DNA of 6,128 nt. Origin: DAIRUQ01 sp036803245 (GTDB lineage: Bacteria > Chloroflexota > Anaerolineae > UBA1429). Location: contig DAIRUQ010000138.1 in the NCBI GenBank assembly GCA_036803245.1, positions 1 through 6,128 of the forward strand. The letters are read 5' to 3'. Below the pieces are notes generated by a model, which did no database searches, was not told the origin of the DNA, and saw only the letters and a program-made list of their open reading frames with translations. Of the stretch, positions 1 to 5,833 are shown in pieces. The position numbers were made by a program, and so were the translations under genes. The stretch's first letter is position 1. The number at the start of each line of letters is the position of its first letter.

Positions 1-330
1 AACCTGGCCATGACCGGGGGCACGCTATGCGCCGCGGAGCGGATCGCCATCGGCAACAACGTTGCCATCGGGGCGAACACGATCGTCATGGACACTGACT
101 TTCACCCTCTGGATGCCGCCCTGCGAAGGCTCGAACCCTCCCGGGGCGCGACGAGGCCGGTGGTGATCGAGGATGACGTCTTCATCGGCGTGAACTGCCT
201 CATCCTAAAGGGGGTGACCATCAGGCGAGGCAGTGTGATCGGTGCGGGGAGCGTGGTGACCGGCAGCGTGCCGCCACACGTGGTCGCGGCCGGCAATCCG
301 GCGCGGGTCGTTCGGGAGTTGCTCGTCTAG
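1..330 (+). CDS. Hexapeptide-repeat O-acyltransferase, C-terminal part (5' end outside window)
   Basis: The reading frame is open from base 1 and ends at TAG 328-330, giving 109 codons. The true start lies upstream, so the ATG at position 10 is probably internal. Repeated hexapeptide units of the [LIV]-G-x-x-x-x type are visible (IAIGNNVAIGANTIV, then VVIEDDVFIGVNCLILKGVTI and VIGAGSVVTGSVPPHVVAAG), which predict a left-handed parallel beta-helix. The loop DTDFHP carries the His expected as catalytic base in the maltose/galactoside O-acetyltransferase group, and the C-terminal GNPARVVREL is the usual end of that group. Such enzymes are cytoplasmic trimers that transfer acetyl from acetyl-CoA to a sugar hydroxyl. 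Placed at the head of a polysaccharide cluster, it most likely O-acetylates a sugar or glycan intermediate; the exact acceptor cannot be read. A serine O-acetyltransferase role is less likely from the context. A 5'-truncated call is certain; the family call is strong. Confidence 0.9.
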   Translation, partial: NLAMTGGTLCAAERIAIGNNVAIGANTIVMDTDFHPLDAALRRLEPSRGATRPVVIEDDVFIGVNCLILKGVTIRRGSVIGAGSVVTGSVPPHVVAAGNPARVVRELLV

Positions 331-409
331 GCTACGCCGCCTGTTATGGCTCTTTACCTACGCATGCACACACCATCTTGGAGAAGAATATGGCGTGAGC
401 AATAGCTGT

Positions 410-416
410 GGAAAGG
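410..416 (+). promoter_or_regulatory. Ribosome binding site supporting the ATG 425 start of the GT4 gene
   Basis: The purine run GGAAAGG ends 8 nt before ATG 425 and 5 nt before ATG 422. A second purine run, GGAGAAG at 380-386, would serve either the GTG at 395 (8 nt away) or the tiny ATG-GCG-TGA frame at 390. Both are plausible, so the start of the glycosyltransferase is not settled by the ribosome binding site alone. Confidence 0.45.
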
Positions 417-424
417 CCGTGATG

Positions 425-1729
425 ATGCGAATCCTGTTCATGGCGCAGTGCTACGCACCCGAGGACGTGAGCGCAGCAGTGCTGATCACCGAGCTGGCCA
501 CCGACCTGGTGAGCCGTGGGCATGAGGTCACGTTTATCACCGGCGCACCCAACTACCCCCAGGGGCGCGTCTTCCCCGGCTATCGCAACCGCCTATACCA
601 GGTCGAACGGCTGGACGGGGTCCGCGTCGTACGCACCTGGAGCTACATCTCCCCCCACAAGACGTTCTGGCGCCGCCTCTTTCACTATGGCACCTACAGC
701 GCGACGGCGTTCTACGGTGGCCTCCTGGCCGGCCGGCCAGACATCGTCGTGAACTATTCGCCGCCGCTGCCCCTCGGGCTGTCGGCCTGGCTCCTGAGCC
801 GCATATGGCGCGTCCCCTGGGTGCTGCAGTTGGAAGACCTCTATCCGGACGCCGCCGTAGCGACGGGGGTGCTGCAGAATCGGCTCGCCATCTGGGCCTT
901 TGCCGCTGTGGAGCGCTTCCTCTACCGCCACGCGACGCACATCTCGCTCATCGCCGAGAGTTTCCGCCAGAACCTGCTTCGCAAGGGGGTTCCCCCGGAA
1001 CGCATGACGTTGATCCCCGTCTGGGCGGACCCGGACGTCGTCCGCCCCCTCGGCAAGGAGAACGCTTTCCGCGAGGCGCACGGCCTGACGGGGCGCTTTG
1101 TCGTGCTCTATGCCGGCAACATCGGCGTGACCTCGTGTCTGGAGGACGTGCTGGAGGCTGCCACGCTGCTGCGAGACGAGGCCGACATCCGCTTTGTGAT
1201 CGTGGGTGAGGGTGTCAAGAAGGTGGCGCTGGAGGAGGCCGCCCACGGCCGGGGGCTGAGCAACATACTCTTCTTGCCGTTCCAGCCCCGCGACGCGTAC
1301 CCGACCATGATGGCGGCCGCGGACGTGAGCCTCGTCACGCTGAACGCGAGTTCCGCACTGACCTCACTACCCAGCAAGACGTTCAACACCATGGCCAGCG
1401 CCCGTCCCATCCTGGCGGTGGCCCCTCCGGAGAGCGAACTCGGGCAGCTCGTTCAGACGACGGGCTGCGGCTGCGTCGTGCCCCCCGAGGAGCCCGACGC
1501 GCTGGCAACAACTATCCTCGAGCTGAGGGACTGCCCGGAGTGGCTAGAAGAGATGGGATCGAACGGCCGCGCCCAGCTCGAGACCAGGTTCGCGCGCCAG
1601 CACTGCGTTGACCTATACGAGGCAATGCTGCACCGTCTGGTAGCGGCGCGGGCGGCCGAGGCTGGCGCCGGCTCGATAGAGCCCGCCGGCGGGGCGGGCA
1701 TCGCGCGCGATGGCGAGGGATCGAGGTAG
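425..1729 (+). CDS. Family 4 glycosyltransferase, WbuB/WcaI type
   Basis: This encodes a GT-B fold glycosyltransferase of 434 residues when started at ATG 425. The N-terminal domain (about residues 1-195) has the first beta strand MRILFMAQCYAPE, the motif TGAPNYPQGRVFPGY and an LEDLYPDAAVATGVL block, all characteristic of the WbuB/WcaI group of exopolysaccharide and O-antigen transferases. The C-terminal nucleotide-sugar domain starts near VVLYAGNIG and continues through FVIVGEG, FLPFQPRDAYPTMMAAADVSL and LPSKTFNTMASARPILAVAPPESELGQLV before the GCGCVVPPEEPDAL block. It would act at the cytoplasmic face of the membrane, adding one sugar from a nucleotide donor to a lipid-linked glycan; donor and linkage are unknown. 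In-frame starts at GTG 395 and ATG 422 are possible, but relatives begin directly at M-(R/K)-I-L, which favours 425. The last ~30 residues are an Ala/Gly-rich tail with no conserved motif. The gene follows the acyltransferase by about 94 nt. Confidence 0.9.
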   Translation: MRILFMAQCYAPEDVSAAVLITELATDLVSRGHEVTFITGAPNYPQGRVFPGYRNRLYQVERLDGVRVVRTWSYISPHKTFWRRLFHYGTYSATAFYGGLLAGRPDIVVNYSPPLPLGLSAWLLSRIWRVPWVLQLEDLYPDAAVATGVLQNRLAIWAFAAVERFLYRHATHISLIAESFRQNLLRKGVPPERMTLIPVWADPDVVRPLGKENAFREAHGLTGRFVVLYAGNIGVTSCLEDVLEAATLLRDEADIRFVIVGEGVKKVALEEAAHGRGLSNILFLPFQPRDAYPTMMAAADVSLVTLNASSALTSLPSKTFNTMASARPILAVAPPESELGQLVQTTGCGCVVPPEEPDALATTILELRDCPEWLEEMGSNGRAQLETRFARQHCVDLYEAMLHRLVAARAAEAGAGSIEPAGGAGIARDGEGSR

Positions 1730-1739
1730 GCGCGAATCC

Positions 1740-1770
1740 GGTAAAGCGTCCGCGTCGCGGCCGCTTTGCT
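1740..1770 (+). other. Strong imperfect RNA hairpin in the leader of the epimerase gene
   Basis: The arm at 1740-1748 pairs with 1762-1770 (nine pairs, two of them G-U, with AAAGCG against CGCTTT at the core). After a single T/C mismatch, CCGC 1750-1753 pairs with GCGG 1757-1760, leaving a three-base loop. The element sits 10 nt after the stop codon of the glycosyltransferase. No T-run follows it (GCTCGCACAG comes next), so it is not a standard intrinsic terminator. A weaker stem, GCACA 1772-1776 with TGTGC 1793-1797, lies just downstream. It may protect an mRNA 3' end, mark a processing site or attenuate expression; no function is shown. Confidence 0.55.
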
Positions 1771-1833
1771 CGCACAGCGGAAACGATGGCTTTGTGCTGG
1801 TGCCATGGGGCAAACACCGCAATAGCGGCGAAA

Positions 1834-1839
1834 AAGGAG
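1834..1839 (+). promoter_or_regulatory. Ribosome binding site that decides the epimerase start
   Basis: AAGGAG, within the longer match AAGGAGTGA, is the best Shine-Dalgarno sequence in this gap. It is 8 nt upstream of GTG 1848 and 14 nt upstream of ATG 1854. It rules against the far upstream in-frame ATG at 1710, which overlaps the glycosyltransferase tail and would add 46 residues with no family counterpart. Confidence 0.75.
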
Positions 1840-1847
1840 TGAAAGCA

Positions 1848-2882
1848 GTGGCCATGACGCGGTCCTTGGTATGCGGTGCCGGCGGCTTTATCGGGGGACA
1901 CCTCGTGAAAAAGCTCCGCCAGGAGGGGCACTGGGTGCGGGGGGTAGACCTCAAGGAGCCCGAATTCGCCCCCACGGCGGCGAACGAGTTCTTGCTGCTG
2001 GACCTACGGGAAGAGGCCAGCTGCCGGGCCGCTCTCGAGGTCGAGGGGGGCTTTGATGAGGTCTATCAACTCGCGGCCGACATGGGTGGCATGGGGTTCA
2101 TCAGTTATGCCGAGTGCGAGATCATGCGCAACAACGCCCTGATCAATATCAACATGGTGCATTCGGCGGCGCAGATGGGGGTGCCGCGCTACTTTTTCTC
2201 TTCATCGGTCTGCGTCTACCGCGACATGCAGCCCGGCGAGCCAGAGATGACCGAGGACGAGGCGATCCCGGCCAACCCCGACAACGAGTACGGCTGGGAA
2301 AAGCTGTACGCCGAGCGCATGGCCATGGCCTACGGGCGACGCTACGGCATGCAGGTGCGCATCGCACGGTTCCAGAACTGCTACGGACCGGAGGGCACCT
2401 GGACCGGCGGCCGCGAAAAGGCCCCCGCCGCCATCTGCCGCAAGGTGGCCGAGGCGGAGGACGGTGGCACCATCGAGGTGTGGGGCGATGGCACCGCCAT
2501 CCGCTCCTACACCTATGTGAGCGACCTGGTGGACGGCATCTATCGGCTGATGCACTCGGACATCTCACTGCCCACGAACCTGGGCTGCCCTCAGTACGTG
2601 TCCGTCGACGAGCTTGCGGCCACGGTCGCGGAGGTGGCGGGCAAAGAGATCCACATCGAACACGTGCCCGGGCCGGTGGGGGTGCAGTCGCGGAATTTCA
2701 GCAACGCGCGCGCCTACTCCATCGGCTGGCAGCCCAAGGTCTGGCTGAGAGACGGGATCGCCCTCACCTATCCCTGGGTGGAGGCGCAGGTGATGGCCCA
2801 GCGACAGGGGGGTATCGTCGAGCCGGCCGAGGCGGACGCCGCCCTGCTATCTGGCTCGCGGACTGGGGCGCGCCATGAATGA
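1848..2882 (+). CDS. GDP-mannose 3,5-epimerase-like NAD-dependent epimerase
   Basis: This encodes a 344-residue extended short-chain dehydrogenase/reductase. The Rossmann motif GAGGFIG is at residues 10-16, followed by Asp34 (VDLK) for the NAD ribose. The block LAADMGGMGFI (about 75-85) is the signature of plant GDP-mannose 3,5-epimerase. The catalytic set known from the Arabidopsis enzyme has counterparts: Ser120 and Cys122 in SSSVCVY, Tyr148 and Lys152 in YGWEK, Lys191 in GGREKAPAAICRK, and an Arg at 282 in SRNFSN. WGDGTAIRSYTYV (212-224) also matches the family. These enzymes convert GDP-mannose to GDP-L-galactose, with GDP-L-gulose as a side product, in the cytosol. In bacteria such a sugar would feed polysaccharide synthesis rather than plant-style ascorbate synthesis. 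Start chosen at GTG 1848 by the ribosome binding site; ATG 1854 is the alternative. The final ~25 residues extend past the conserved core. GDP-mannose could come from mannose-1-phosphate guanylyltransferase outside the window. Confidence 0.88.
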   Translation: MAMTRSLVCGAGGFIGGHLVKKLRQEGHWVRGVDLKEPEFAPTAANEFLLLDLREEASCRAALEVEGGFDEVYQLAADMGGMGFISYAECEIMRNNALININMVHSAAQMGVPRYFFSSSVCVYRDMQPGEPEMTEDEAIPANPDNEYGWEKLYAERMAMAYGRRYGMQVRIARFQNCYGPEGTWTGGREKAPAAICRKVAEAEDGGTIEVWGDGTAIRSYTYVSDLVDGIYRLMHSDISLPTNLGCPQYVSVDELAATVAEVAGKEIHIEHVPGPVGVQSRNFSNARAYSIGWQPKVWLRDGIALTYPWVEAQVMAQRQGGIVEPAEADAALLSGSRTGARHE

Positions 2883-2910
2883 CGGCGGGAGGCGAGGGGT
2901 AGCGCCATGA
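2875..2910 (+). other. Eleven-codon bridging mini-ORF between epimerase and GNAT genes
   Basis: An ATG at 2875, inside the last codons of the epimerase, opens an 11-codon frame (MNDGGRRGVAP). Its TGA at 2908-2910 overlaps the ATG of the next gene as ATGA. It is probably chance, but the arrangement would allow ribosomes to be handed from one gene to the next. I do not claim that a peptide is made. Confidence 0.15.
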
Positions 2911-3875
2911 ACGCGGATGTGATGGCGGAATGGTTTCGGCGCCAGGGATATCGGGTGATCCGCACTCCCAGCAGCTACTGGGTCGAGGCGAGCGCCCGCG
3001 TGTACCAGGCGTTTCCCTATCACTGGCTCATCGAGCCGTCGGAGCGGGAGCTGAACGATCTCCTCCTAAAGCACAATGCCATCGCGCTGCGCTACTCGGC
3101 CCCTCTGACGGCCGCCCAGGGCAAGGTAAGCTATCACGTGGTCTGCGAGGATCGTGGCTACGATATGGCTACACTCCCTCGGCAGACGCGGCAGAACGTG
3201 CGCAAAGGGCTCGAATACGCCACGGTGGAACCCATCCCACTGGCTCGCCTGGCGGAGGAAGGATGGCGTTTGCGCCTCGACACCCTGAGCCGCCAGGGGC
3301 GTGCGGCCGCCGAGAGCGAGGCGTGGTGGCGTCGCCTCTGCATGAGCGCGGTCGATCTGCCGGGATTTGAGGCTTGGGGCGCGCTCCACGACGGGCAGCT
3401 GACGGCCTCGTTTCTTTCGTTCACCTGCGACGACTGCTTCACGTTGCCCCACGAGCAGAGCGCCTCGGCCCACCTCGAATACCGCGTCAACAACGCCATC
3501 TTTTACTCGGTTATTCGCGAGGCGTTCGGGCGGCCCGGGATTTCCGGCCTGTTCTTCTGTCTGCAATCCCTGGACGCTCCTGCCAGCGTGGACGAGTTCA
3601 AGTTTCGGATGGGCTGCACGGCCAAGCCGGTGCGTCAGCGGGTGGCGTTCCACCCGCTGCTTGCGCCGCTGATCGGCAAACTGGGCCACGCGGCGGCGCG
3701 GCGCCTGATGGAGCGGTACCCGTCCCAGGCGACGCCTGCCAAGCTGGAGGGGATGCTCCGGTTCCACCTGGAGGGCAAGTGCGCACCCTCGGCGCAGCAG
3801 TGGCCAGAGTGTCTGGCCTCTCGAGAGGGCGAGCTACAGGGGCTGTTGGAGGGCAACGCCCCCGCCGATGCGTAG
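2907..3875 (+). CDS. FemAB-like GNAT-fold acyl/aminoacyl transferase
   Basis: This encodes a soluble 322-residue protein with no signal peptide or membrane segment. The central block LATLPRQTRQNVRKGLE-like stretch (about 88-103, DMATLPRQTRQNVRKGL in this protein) is the hallmark of FemAB/BioF2-type double-GNAT proteins. The second GNAT half runs from WGALHDGQLTASFLSF (about 157-172) through YRVNNAIFYSVIREAF (192-207) to SVDEFKFRMGCTAKPVRQRV (227-246), a pattern seen in family members located in polysaccharide clusters. FemA/B/X proteins transfer amino acids from aminoacyl-tRNA to peptidoglycan precursors, while cluster-borne relatives are thought to acylate amino sugars. The start at ATG 2907 follows GAGGGG (2894-2899) by 7 nt, and the gene begins 24 nt after the epimerase stop. 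The aminotransferase is immediately downstream, so its amino-sugar product is the natural candidate substrate (inference). Family assignment is from motifs only; the donor could be acyl-CoA or aminoacyl-tRNA. Confidence 0.75.
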   Translation: MNADVMAEWFRRQGYRVIRTPSSYWVEASARVYQAFPYHWLIEPSERELNDLLLKHNAIALRYSAPLTAAQGKVSYHVVCEDRGYDMATLPRQTRQNVRKGLEYATVEPIPLARLAEEGWRLRLDTLSRQGRAAAESEAWWRRLCMSAVDLPGFEAWGALHDGQLTASFLSFTCDDCFTLPHEQSASAHLEYRVNNAIFYSVIREAFGRPGISGLFFCLQSLDAPASVDEFKFRMGCTAKPVRQRVAFHPLLAPLIGKLGHAAARRLMERYPSQATPAKLEGMLRFHLEGKCAPSAQQWPECLASREGELQGLLEGNAPADA

Positions 3876-3893
3876 CGATGCGCGCTCGTTAGC

Positions 3894-3909
3894 TCCCGCC
3901 GGCGCGGGA
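3894..3909 (+). other. Short GC-rich hairpin before the aminotransferase gene
   Basis: TCCCGC at 3894-3899 pairs with GCGGGA at 3904-3909 around a four-base CGGC loop. It lies 18 nt after the FemAB-like stop and 5 nt before the aminotransferase Shine-Dalgarno. There is no T-run after it, so termination is unlikely; mRNA stabilisation or modulation of ribosome access is possible. Confidence 0.4.
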
Positions 3910-3914
3910 TAGAT

Positions 3915-3920
3915 AAGGAG
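3915..3920 (+). promoter_or_regulatory. Ribosome binding site of the aminotransferase gene
   Basis: AAGGAG lies 7 nt upstream of ATG 3928. This is a near-ideal sequence and spacing and it fixes the start of the aminotransferase. Confidence 0.8.
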
Positions 3921-3927
3921 AAAGAGA

Positions 3928-5157
3928 ATGGCCCCCCCCACCGTGACGACGCGCAACGCCTTCCTGCCGTATGCTCTGCCCGATATCGGTGAAGAGGAGA
4001 TCGATGAGGTCGTAGAGACGCTGCGGTCGGGCTGGATCACCACCGGCCCCAAGACGGCGGAATTCGAGCGGCTAACCGCAGCGTACACCGGTGCGCGGCA
4101 CGCGGTGGCCGTCAACTCGTGCACCGGCGCCCTGCATATCGCCCTGGCGGCCCTGGGCGTCCAGTCCGGGGACGAGGTGATCACCTCTCCGCTCACCTTT
4201 TGCTCCACGGCCAACGTGGTGGTGCATCTCGGCGGTAAGCCCGTCTTGGCCGATGTGGGCGAGGATTTCAACATCGACCCGGCGGAGGTGGAGCGGCGCA
4301 TTACCCCGCGCACCAAGGTCCTGCTCCCGGTGCACTATGGCGGGCAACCCTGCCGCATGGATGCCATCATGGACTGCGCCCGGCGGCACGGCCTGTCGGT
4401 GGTCGAGGACGCCGCCCATGCCATCGGCGCCCGCTATGGCGACACGATGATCGGCACCATCGGCGACGTCACCGCCTTCAGTTTCTATGCCATCAAGAAC
4501 CTGACGACGGCGGAAGGCGGCATGGCCACCACCGACCGCGACGACCTCGCCGAGAAGATGCGCCTGCTGAGCCTCCATGGGATCAGCAAGGACGCCTGGA
4601 AGCGCTACACCAGCGAGGGCTCGTGGTACTATGAGGTGCTCTTTGCCGGCTTCAAGTACAACATGACAGACATTCAGGCCGCACTGGGCATCCACCAGCT
4701 GGCCAAGCTGGAGCGCTTTATCGAGACGCGGGGCCGCTACGCGGCCATGTACGACGCTGCTTTTGGCGATCTGCCCGAGATCACCATCCCCCGGGTGAAC
4801 GAGGGGCTGCGCCATGCCTGGCACCTCTACGTCATCCAACTCAACCTCGAGCATCTGACCCTGAACCGTGCCGAGTTCATTGATGCGCTGCGGGCGGAGA
4901 ACATTGGCACGAGCGTCCACTTTATCCCCGTACACCTGCACCCCTACTACCGCGAACGATTCGGCTACCGGCGGGGCGACTATCCACGGGCGGAAGCCAT
5001 CTATGACCGCATCGTCTCGCTGCCGCTCTACCCCAAGATGACGCCCGACGACGTGCAGTATGTCATCGCGACGGTCCGGCGCGTTGTGTCCGACCACCGA
5101 AAGCGAGTGTGGTCCCATGGCCAAGCGGCTGTTCGATCTCGTCCTGGCAGTCACTAG
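3928..5157 (+). CDS. DegT/DnrJ/EryC1/StrS PLP-dependent sugar aminotransferase (ArnB/PglE-like)
   Basis: This encodes 409 residues, slightly longer than the usual 370-390 because of a C-terminal tail running into the next gene. It is a fold type I aminotransferase. SGWITTGPKTAEFE (34-47), NSCTGALHIAL (63-73) and SPLTFCSTANVV (87-98) are family hallmarks. Asp161 in VVEDAAHAIG should contact the pyridine nitrogen, and Lys190 in FSFYAIKNLTTAEGG is the Schiff-base lysine. YKYN-type FKYNMTDIQAALG (242-254) and HAWHLYVI (296-303) complete the set. The enzyme transfers an amino group, normally from glutamate, to a nucleotide-linked 4-keto (less often 3-keto) sugar in the cytosol. The wording around the lysine and the HAWHL segment is closest to ArnB/PseC/PglE-type C4 aminotransferases, but the substrate cannot be fixed from sequence. 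The partner dehydratase is outside the window. It lies directly upstream of, and overlaps, the phosphoglycosyl transferase, an order also found in Campylobacter-like glycan loci. Confidence 0.93.
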   Translation: MAPPTVTTRNAFLPYALPDIGEEEIDEVVETLRSGWITTGPKTAEFERLTAAYTGARHAVAVNSCTGALHIALAALGVQSGDEVITSPLTFCSTANVVVHLGGKPVLADVGEDFNIDPAEVERRITPRTKVLLPVHYGGQPCRMDAIMDCARRHGLSVVEDAAHAIGARYGDTMIGTIGDVTAFSFYAIKNLTTAEGGMATTDRDDLAEKMRLLSLHGISKDAWKRYTSEGSWYYEVLFAGFKYNMTDIQAALGIHQLAKLERFIETRGRYAAMYDAAFGDLPEITIPRVNEGLRHAWHLYVIQLNLEHLTLNRAEFIDALRAENIGTSVHFIPVHLHPYYRERFGYRRGDYPRAEAIYDRIVSLPLYPKMTPDDVQYVIATVRRVVSDHRKRVWSHGQAAVRSRPGSH

Positions 5158-5764
5158 CCTGATCTTGCTCTCTCCCGTGTTGCTGGTGGTGAGCCTGGCG
5201 ATCAAGCTGGATTCGCGAGGATCTGTCCTGTACCGCGCAGAGCGCGTCGGCCAAGGCGGCGAGCGCTTCTGCATGTGGAAGTTCCGTACCATGGTGGCCC
5301 ATGCCGACCGCGTGGGCCCGGCCCTGACGGCCGGTCGGGACCCACGCGTCACCCGCGTGGGGCGCGTGCTGCGCCGATGGAAGCTCGACGAGATCCCGCA
5401 GCTCCTGAACGTGCTGCGTGGGGAGATGAGCATCGTCGGCCCGCGCCCCGAGGCGCCCTGCTACGTTGAGCGCTACACCCCCGGGCAGCGGCGGGTGCTG
5501 GATGCGAAGCCAGGGATCACCGGCCTGACGCAGATCAGGTTTCGCCATGAGGAGGAACTGCTGCAGAACTGCGCCGATCTCGAGGAAGAGTACGTTCGGG
5601 AGATCATGCCACGGAAACTGACGCTGGATCTGGAGTACATCGACAACCGATCCTTGATGCTGGACCTGGAGCTGTGCCTGCGCACAGCGCTGGCCTTGTT
5701 CGAGCGGGGTGCGCCTGTGCCTCCGCAGGCCGAGCCGTCGGTGTCCAGAGGGCAGAACGCCTGA
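5117..5764 (+). CDS. Small monotopic phosphoglycosyl transferase (undecaprenyl-phosphate sugar phosphotransferase)
   Basis: This encodes 215 residues, the size of the short PglC-like form that consists of only the catalytic bacterial sugar transferase domain. MAKRLFDLVLAV is the standard N-terminus, followed by a hydrophobic re-entrant helix (about 5-30) with the Ser-Pro break at 19-20. Next come YRAERVGQGGERFCMWKFRTM (39-59), the catalytic Asp91-Glu92 pair in WKLDEIPQLLNVLRGEMSIVGPRPE, and PGITGLTQIRFRHEEELL (132-149). Family members transfer a sugar 1-phosphate from a UDP-sugar to undecaprenyl phosphate at the inner membrane, starting the repeat unit. ATG 5117 is chosen because homologs begin at this MxKRxFD; an in-frame ATG at 5060 would add 19 residues with no family match. 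The gene overlaps the aminotransferase by 41 nt and has no clear Shine-Dalgarno, which suggests translational coupling. The last ~18 residues (AP-rich) are a poorly conserved tail. Confidence 0.93.
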   Translation: MAKRLFDLVLAVTSLILLSPVLLVVSLAIKLDSRGSVLYRAERVGQGGERFCMWKFRTMVAHADRVGPALTAGRDPRVTRVGRVLRRWKLDEIPQLLNVLRGEMSIVGPRPEAPCYVERYTPGQRRVLDAKPGITGLTQIRFRHEEELLQNCADLEEEYVREIMPRKLTLDLEYIDNRSLMLDLELCLRTALALFERGAPVPPQAEPSVSRGQNA

Positions 5765-5833
5765 TGCCATGTTCGTGGCGTCGACCGAGAGCTTGTTCAA
5801 TCGCGCGTACCTGATGAGAGGACAACAGCCCGT

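Noticed and set aside
331..424. A promoter in the gap between the acyltransferase and the glycosyltransferase.
   Set aside because: I could not find a convincing -35/-10 pair with proper spacing, and the same was true of 1730-1847 and 5765-5833.
593..1246. A 217-codon - strand frame opposite the glycosyltransferase, and similar long antisense frames elsewhere.
   Set aside because: No domain is visible, there is no ribosome binding site pattern, and each lies entirely over a well-supported + strand gene.
1740..1770. The leader hairpin as a Rho-independent terminator.
   Set aside because: No T-run follows the stem on the + strand, and the upstream side offers none for the - strand.
1710..1847. 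An upstream extension of the epimerase to ATG 1710.
   Set aside because: It would add 46 residues that no family member needs, overlap the glycosyltransferase, and ignore the AAGGAG at 1834-1839.
2114..2878. A 254-codon + strand frame within the epimerase gene.
   Set aside because: It is out of frame with the conserved epimerase and gives an Arg/Gly/His-rich product without motifs, a typical high-GC shadow frame.
4072..5433. A 453-codon open frame on the - strand opposite the aminotransferase and phosphoglycosyl transferase genes.
   Set aside because: It is antisense to two genes with full catalytic motifs. Its product is rich in His, Gly, Arg and Val with no recognisable domain, as expected for the antisense frame of GC-rich coding DNA.
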